From: an uncultured Clostridia bacterium
GTDB lineage: Bacteria; Bacillota; Clostridia; Oscillospirales; Ruminococcaceae
Assembly (NCBI GenBank): GCA_938014855.1
Contig: CALLQM010000202.1
Location: forward strand, 1-8,235
Length of the DNA: 8,235 bases
Direction: 5' to 3'
Of this stretch, positions 4,377 through 8,235 are shown one piece after another; position 1 is the stretch's first letter, and each line of letters begins with the position of its first letter. The notes beneath the pieces were generated by a model. It made no database searches and had not been told where the DNA came from. It was given only the letters and a program-made list of their open reading frames with translations. The position numbers and the translations under genes are program-made.

Positions 4377-6287
4377 ATGAAAGAGAACGATCGATTGATT
4401 CAGGAATTAAAGCAATTTCTGCCCGAATATATGGCACAAAAACGCATTTTGATCGGCGGCAAGCGCAGCCGGATGATCCACTGCATCAACCCAGACCACG
4501 AGGACCGCAACCCAAGCATGTCCTATAACCGTAAGAGCCAGACGCTGCACTGTTTTGCCTGCGGGGTCAACTACGACCTATTCGACGTGATTAAAATGGA
4601 CTATCCGGAATGCGACAGTTTTCCGCGGCAGGTCAAAAAAGCATGCGACATCTTTGGCAAACCGTTCCCGGCGGACTTCGGGCGCGGCGACACGCGGTCC
4701 GCCGAAAAGCGGAATCCCCCCGCGCTTTTGCGGCGGGAACCGGCCCCCACTGCCGACTACACCGAAAAGGTGCAGGAGGCGATCGAACAAAACGGGATCG
4801 GCGGAGAATACTTCACAAAACGCGGAATTTCGCAGGAAACCTGCGAAAAATTCCGCTTATATGAAAGCGGCGGCCGCGCCGTTCTGCCGATTTTTACGGA
4901 CGGGGTCTGCACCTGCTACTGTGCACGTGCAGTTTCGGATACGATCCAGCCGCGCTATAAAAACAGCGCGGGCGCGATGGAGATTTTCGGCGCGGACTAT
5001 TTTGCAGGCGAGGGAAAAGGCGGCGTCCTATTCCTCACCGAGGCGATTTTTGATGCGCTTTCCGCCGAAGAATGCGGTTTTCAGGCGATTGCGCTGTGCG
5101 GCGCGGCGAATGTGCGCAAATTTTTAGCGCTGTGCGAATCCAACCCCGCGGCGGCCAACCGCTACGTCTTTCTGACGGCGGGCGACGCCGACGAAGCCGG
5201 ACGCCGCATGAACGCCCAGCTGCAGGAGGGCTTGACGGCGCTGGGGCTGGAATGCCGAACGCTGGAGCTGCCGGAGGGTGCAAAAGACCTAAACGACCTG
5301 CTCATGCGGGATAAACAGGCTCTGCACGCCTGTTTGGAGCGCGCGGCGAACGCCGACCGCTACCTTTACGAGCGCACAAACGCGGCGGGCGCAGTCGACG
5401 ACCTGCTCGATCGGTCCCTGCGGCTGTCCAGCCGCAGTGCCTACTCCACCGGATTTGCGGAACTCGACCGCATTTTGGACGGCGGCTTTTACGCGGGCCT
5501 CTATATAATAGGAGCGATCTCGTCGCTGGGAAAAACGTCGTTCGTTTTGCAGATTGCGGATTATATCGCCGCGCACGAGACCGACGTGCTCTATTTTTCG
5601 CTGGAAATGAGCCGTATGGAACTGATGGCAAAGAGCATTTCGCGCATCAGCTACCTGCAGGACCCGACCGCCAAACGCTCCGACGCGCTGACCATGCGGC
5701 AGGTTTTGCGCGCGGATATGCCGGAAGAAAGCCCACAGAGAGCGCTGTTCGACCGCGCGGTACATACCTACCGGAAGGTGGGACAGGGACTTTATATCCG
5801 CGAGGGAATCGCGGACATTGGCGTGCAGGAGATTCGGCACGCGGTGCATGAACACATCCGCCTGCTCGGCCGCAAACCAGTGGTCGTGGTGGACTACCTG
5901 CAGATTTTACAGCCCGCCGATCAGCGCGCCGCCGATAAGCAGAACACCGACCGAGCAGTGGTCGAATTAAAGCGCATCCGCCGCGATTTCGATATTCCGG
6001 TGTTTGCGGTTTCCAGCTTCAACCGCGAAAACTACCGCAACGCGGTTTCGATGGAGGCATTCAAGGAAAGCGGCGCGGTGGAATATTCCTCCGACGTCCT
6101 GCTGGGGTTACAGCTGGCGGGGGCAGGGGAGCCGGGATTCGATGTCAACGCGGCAAAAGCGGCGTCCCCGCGGCAGGTGGAACTCGTGATGCTCAAAAAC
6201 CGGAGCGGCATTCCGTTCGCGAAAATCAGCTACCGCTACCACGCGCGGTTTTCCTATTTTTCGGAGGGCGTAAGGTTGAAACGATAG
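4377..6287 (+). CDS. Fused DNA primase-helicase (CHC2 zinc finger, TOPRIM, DnaB-like ATPase)
   Basis: 636 residues in three parts. The zinc finger uses C36, H41, C59 and C62, in the context PDHEDRNPSMS and LHCFACG. The TOPRIM domain spans about 215-310, with E222 in LTEAIFDALS and the acidic pair D270 and D272 in GDADEAG. The C-terminal RecA/DnaB domain has Walker A ISSLGKTS (K386, T387), the glutamate of FSLEMS (E410), Walker B VVVVDYLQ (D506), SSFNRENY (546-553) and GAVEYSSDVLLGLQ (566-579). This order matches T7 gp4-like primase-helicases and plasmid, phage or ICE relatives in Firmicutes: unwinding the fork and laying primers in one polypeptide. It is transcribed divergently from parA, so it is probably the element's replication enzyme. 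All key residues are present. The codons are more GC-rich than the AT-rich upstream region. No initiator or loader is seen nearby. Confidence 0.93.
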   Translation: MKENDRLIQELKQFLPEYMAQKRILIGGKRSRMIHCINPDHEDRNPSMSYNRKSQTLHCFACGVNYDLFDVIKMDYPECDSFPRQVKKACDIFGKPFPADFGRGDTRSAEKRNPPALLRREPAPTADYTEKVQEAIEQNGIGGEYFTKRGISQETCEKFRLYESGGRAVLPIFTDGVCTCYCARAVSDTIQPRYKNSAGAMEIFGADYFAGEGKGGVLFLTEAIFDALSAEECGFQAIALCGAANVRKFLALCESNPAAANRYVFLTAGDADEAGRRMNAQLQEGLTALGLECRTLELPEGAKDLNDLLMRDKQALHACLERAANADRYLYERTNAAGAVDDLLDRSLRLSSRSAYSTGFAELDRILDGGFYAGLYIIGAISSLGKTSFVLQIADYIAAHETDVLYFSLEMSRMELMAKSISRISYLQDPTAKRSDALTMRQVLRADMPEESPQRALFDRAVHTYRKVGQGLYIREGIADIGVQEIRHAVHEHIRLLGRKPVVVVDYLQILQPADQRAADKQNTDRAVVELKRIRRDFDIPVFAVSSFNRENYRNAVSMEAFKESGAVEYSSDVLLGLQLAGAGEPGFDVNAAKAASPRQVELVMLKNRSGIPFAKISYRYHARFSYFSEGVRLKR

Positions 6288-6322
6288 AGATTCGACCTGA
6301 TATTCCAGTTTTTGCAAATAAA

Positions 6323-6361
6323 ATTACAAATTGGTAACAATTAGTTACAAAAGTGTGACAA
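6323..6361 (+). promoter_or_regulatory. Four phased GTNACAA boxes upstream of the first secreted-protein gene
   Basis: ATTACAA (6323), GTAACAA (6334), GTTACAA (6344) and GTGACAA (6355) start 11, 10 and 11 bases apart, on one face of the helix. The -35 box starts 13 bases after the last one. The overall form resembles Pho-box arrays bound by PhoB/PhoP-type OmpR-family regulators (B. subtilis PhoP: TT-A/C/T-ACA at about 11-bp steps). The identity of the regulator is an inference. Confidence 0.7.
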
Positions 6362-6367
6362 ATGCCA

Positions 6368-6396
6368 TTGACAAGCCAGTTTAGATGGGATATACT
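6368..6396 (+). promoter_or_regulatory. Strong sigma-A-type promoter of the first secreted-protein gene
   Basis: Consensus TTGACA (6368-6373), a 17-base spacer, and TATACT (6391-6396) in the context GGGATATACT. The leader is about 75 bases and ends in AGGAGG at 6462-6467, nine bases before the ATG. The same elements with the same distances recur before the next gene. Confidence 0.85.
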
Positions 6397-6406
6397 GGAC
6401 GAAAAT

Positions 6407-6435
6407 GAGGGAGGATTTGGAGAGCGATCGCCCTC
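6407..6435 (+). promoter_or_regulatory. Leader hairpin of the first secreted-protein gene
   Basis: Arms GAGGG (6407-6411) and CCCTC (6431-6435) close a loop that contains the palindrome GCGATCGC (6424-6431). It lies at the start of the transcript and is followed by AAAACTGATTT (6443-6453), which also occurs in the next gene's leader. A 5' stem that protects an abundant mRNA is one possible role; no known riboswitch is recognised. Confidence 0.4.
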
Positions 6436-6476
6436 AAAAATTAAAACTGATTTAAAATTATAGGAGGAGATTCCCT

Positions 6477-7661
6477 ATGAAAAAACTGATTGCTTCTATC
6501 ATGGCAGTTGCTACAGTTGCTTCTATGGCAAGCCTTTCTGTATTTGCAGATGCAACAAAAGTAGAAGATAGCGAGCTGTCTATTACTGTTGATAAACTGA
6601 TTTCCGACAGTGACGACTTTAAAGTTGGTACAGAAACAAAAGATGATGACACAAAAACGACTAAGGACACCATCCAGCCGGACAAAACCATTTTTGCAGT
6701 GATTGCTGAATCATCCAGCAAGGCTGGACAATACTTCACGGATAAAGACGTTTTTAAAGTCAAATATGACAAGGGCGACGACAATCCGAAGATGATCAAA
6801 TCGCTGAAAGTAATCGACAAAGAGATCGGTAAAGATGGCAGTAAGGTTCGCAAGACCGCTCTGGAGATCAAACTGAAGGACGACATGACCGATACCGACT
6901 ATAAAGTTTCGCCGTCCGCAACCTTTACGGCGAAAAAGTATATCCTGCTTAAAGACGAAGCTATCAAAGATGGCGTTCTGGATGCTACCAAGATTGCAGG
7001 CTATGTTGATTCTGAAGACAAAGCAATAGCGTCTGACGCTGTAGCTTATATCGTTCCGAACACCAAAATTACGCTGGACTTTGTTAGCTTCTATGTAAAG
7101 AACACTGTTGAAGAAGGCGACAAAGATTGGGACGCTGGCGAAGGCGGCTTTGTTGCAAAACCGATCAAGAACGACGACAACGAGATCACTTGGGAAGATG
7201 CAAACAATACTCTTGCTAAGCTGACCTTCGAAGGCGACTCGGATGTGAACAAATACTATCCGAAGCTCTCCACCAAGTGGGATGAGTCCGACTATGCAGA
7301 AAACTTCGCTGACACCGATGCTTATATCCGCAACTTTGTTGGCAACCCGACCATCTCTGCTACCGCTCGTCCGGTTCTCGAACTGAACAACCCGTTTGTG
7401 AACGATGATGACGAACTGACTGTTGCTCACGAAGACACTGTGATCTATCAGGTTGTTGACGGTGCTCTGGTTGACGTAACCGACAAATTCACCATGGGCG
7501 AAAACGAAGACGGCGATGAGGTATTCACCATCAAGACCCGTACTCTGGGAACCTATATCATCTCCAACGGCGCTGCTGTTGCTTCGGAAGAAGAAGTTCC
7601 GGAAGAAGTAGAAGCTCCGGAAGAAGAGCAGAAAGCAAACCCGGGAACCGGCCGTTTCTAA
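6477..7661 (+). CDS. Secreted acidic surface-type protein with C-terminal NPGTG motif
   Basis: 394 residues. A clear signal peptide, MKKLIASIMAVATVASMASLSVFA, is followed by probable cleavage after A24. The mature protein has no cysteine, is rich in D, K, E, T and V, and reads like beta-rich extracellular domains; near residues 350-363 is KTRTLGTYIIS. The tail (about 371-386) is acidic with EEVPEEVEAPEEE, then NPGTG at 388-392, and it stops after R393-F394. NPxTG resembles a sortase-type motif, but the usual hydrophobic stretch and basic end are missing, so covalent anchoring by the standard route is doubtful. Strong promoter and ribosome binding site suggest high expression. The specific function is not recognised; surface-layer-like, adhesin or matrix roles are possible. 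A terminator follows, so it is monocistronic. Confidence 0.88.
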   Translation: MKKLIASIMAVATVASMASLSVFADATKVEDSELSITVDKLISDSDDFKVGTETKDDDTKTTKDTIQPDKTIFAVIAESSSKAGQYFTDKDVFKVKYDKGDDNPKMIKSLKVIDKEIGKDGSKVRKTALEIKLKDDMTDTDYKVSPSATFTAKKYILLKDEAIKDGVLDATKIAGYVDSEDKAIASDAVAYIVPNTKITLDFVSFYVKNTVEEGDKDWDAGEGGFVAKPIKNDDNEITWEDANNTLAKLTFEGDSDVNKYYPKLSTKWDESDYAENFADTDAYIRNFVGNPTISATARPVLELNNPFVNDDDELTVAHEDTVIYQVVDGALVDVTDKFTMGENEDGDEVFTIKTRTLGTYIISNGAAVASEEEVPEEVEAPEEEQKANPGTGRF

Positions 7662-7690
7662 TCTGCGGATTCTTTAAATAACTGAATAAA

Positions 7691-7730
7691 AAAAGGACGA
7701 ATGGCTCTCCACATTCGTCCTTTTTTCTTT
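7691..7730 (+). terminator. Rho-independent terminator after the first secreted-protein gene
   Basis: Perfect 9-bp stem GGACGAATG (7695-7703) and CATTCGTCC (7712-7720) with an eight-base loop, followed by TTTTTTCTTTT. The A-run before the stem extends the pairing, and it could also act on the opposite strand. It starts about 30 bases after the stop codon. Confidence 0.92.
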
Positions 7731-7753
7731 TATTTCCAACATTTTTCAGAATA

Positions 7754-7792
7754 GTTACAATTCGGTTACAAAAAGTTACAAAATAGTTACAA
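7754..7792 (+). promoter_or_regulatory. Four phased GTTACAA boxes upstream of the second secreted-protein gene
   Basis: Four perfect GTTACAA boxes start at 7754, 7765, 7775 and 7786: steps of 11, 10 and 11 bases, then 13 bases to the -35. The geometry is identical to that of the boxes at 6323-6361, while the bases between boxes differ. This is strong evidence that the boxes, rather than a recent duplication alone, are under selection. Confidence 0.8.
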
Positions 7793-7798
7793 AAACCC

Positions 7799-7827
7799 TT
7801 GACATTACCAATTCCTTGGGATATACT
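7799..7827 (+). promoter_or_regulatory. Strong sigma-A-type promoter of the second secreted-protein gene
   Basis: TTGACA (7799-7804), a 17-base spacer and TATACT (7822-7827), again in the context GGGATATACT. The leader is about 80 bases and carries AAGGAGG at 7899-7905 ahead of the ATG at 7916. Confidence 0.85.
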
Positions 7828-7863
7828 AGGAACTATCAAGAGGAATTACTGGAGGGTCTTTCC

Positions 7864-7881
7864 TTTTCGATTGATCGAAAA
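7864..7881 (+). promoter_or_regulatory. Leader hairpin of the second secreted-protein gene
   Basis: Perfect 8-base arms TTTTCGAT (7864-7871) and ATCGAAAA (7874-7881) around two bases; in RNA the inner pair would open to a four-base loop. It is followed by ACTGATTTT, matching the shared leader word at 6443-6453. The arms differ from those of the first leader while the position is similar. Confidence 0.45.
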
Positions 7882-7915
7882 ACTGATTTTAAATTTTTAA
7901 GGAGGATTTTTGAAC

Positions 7916-8235
7916 ATGAAAAAAGTTCTTTCTGTTCTGATGGCTGGCGCTATGGTTGCTGGCATGAGCATGTCTGCTTTTGCTGCGAATCCGGCTGATA
8001 AGAGCATCGTTTATGATGACGATGGCGAAAAAAACGGAGACGTATATGCCAAATCGACTACTAGAACATCCTATAGAAGCGATATCAATATTGATGGTGT
8101 CGTTCCGAATGCTGAACTGTATATCCCGATCGGCCCGAGCATGAGTGATATCACTACATTTAGTGATGATAATTCGACACCTGAGTCGAAAAAGCCTGAA
8201 GCAGAGTATTTTTATTCAAAAGATGCCGATGATAT
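7916..8235 (+). CDS. Secreted surface-type protein, N-terminal part (cut by window edge)
   Basis: 106 codons are visible and the frame is open to the right edge. The signal peptide MKKVLSVLMAGAMVAGMSMSAFA has a probable cleavage after A23. The mature part, ANPADKSIVYDDDGEKNGDVYAKS and onward, is acidic and cysteine-free. It contains DINIDGVVPNAELYIPIG, which may correspond loosely to IQPDKTIFAVI of the preceding protein, so the two could be distant paralogues; sequence identity beyond the signal peptide is low by eye. It has its own promoter of the same design and a strong ribosome binding site. No family is recognised. An extracellular structural or adhesive role is a guess from composition. 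Confidence 0.88.
   Translation, partial: MKKVLSVLMAGAMVAGMSMSAFAANPADKSIVYDDDGEKNGDVYAKSTTRTSYRSDINIDGVVPNAELYIPIGPSMSDITTFSDDNSTPESKKPEAEYFYSKDADD

Noticed and set aside
7661..7680. Frameshift hiding a membrane tail after NPGTG
   Set aside because: Another frame gives FLICGFFK after the motif, but it is only about eight residues before a stop, too short for a sorting signal.

Overview
The window reads as genomic DNA of a low-to-mid GC Gram-positive bacterium, most likely a clostridium of the Oscillospiraceae/Ruminococcaceae type. The evidence is strong AGGAGG-type ribosome binding sites, sigma-A-like promoters with TATAAT or TATACT -10 boxes, an ABC-F protein next to rmuC, and acidic, cysteine-free secreted proteins, one of which carries an NPGTG motif near its C-terminus. 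The taxon is inferred from style, not from any database match.

Layout. (1) Bases 1-1573, minus strand: the first 56 codons of an ABC-F ATPase and a complete rmuC gene, both ordinary chromosomal genes. (2) Bases 1574-2500, no gene: the rmuC promoter, a hairpin whose G-U pairs fit a minus-strand transcript, and seven irregularly spaced copies of an 18-24 bp direct repeat. (3) Bases 2501-3821, minus strand: a ParA ATPase followed by a small ribbon-helix-helix (RHH) protein, a type Ib-like plasmid partition pair. (4) Bases 3822-4376: a very AT-rich divergent control region with the parA promoter, the primase promoter and several families of short repeats, including an array with an exact 12-bp period. 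(5) Bases 4377-6287, plus strand: a fused primase-helicase (CHC2 zinc finger, TOPRIM, DnaB-type RecA domain). (6) Bases 6288-8235, plus strand: two consecutive secreted surface-type protein genes, the second cut by the window edge. Their promoters share the same architecture: four GTNACAA boxes at 11, 10 and 11 bp steps, then 13 bp to TTGACA, 17 bp to TATACT.

How it fits together. Regions 2-5 look like the replication-partition core of a plasmid or integrative element set between housekeeping-type and surface-protein genes. ParA and the RHH protein would form the partition machine, and the primase-helicase would serve replication. The GAATA-type heptads and ATTC-N2-GAAT palindromes recur in front of all three genes, which suggests that one DNA-binding protein, most simply the RHH protein, both controls the module and marks a centromere. 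No replication initiator, integrase, relaxase or transposase is visible, so the module may be a relic, a domesticated locus, or part of a larger element outside the window.

The two secreted-protein genes look co-regulated by a winged-helix response regulator of the OmpR/PhoB type. That is an inference from the spacing of the boxes.
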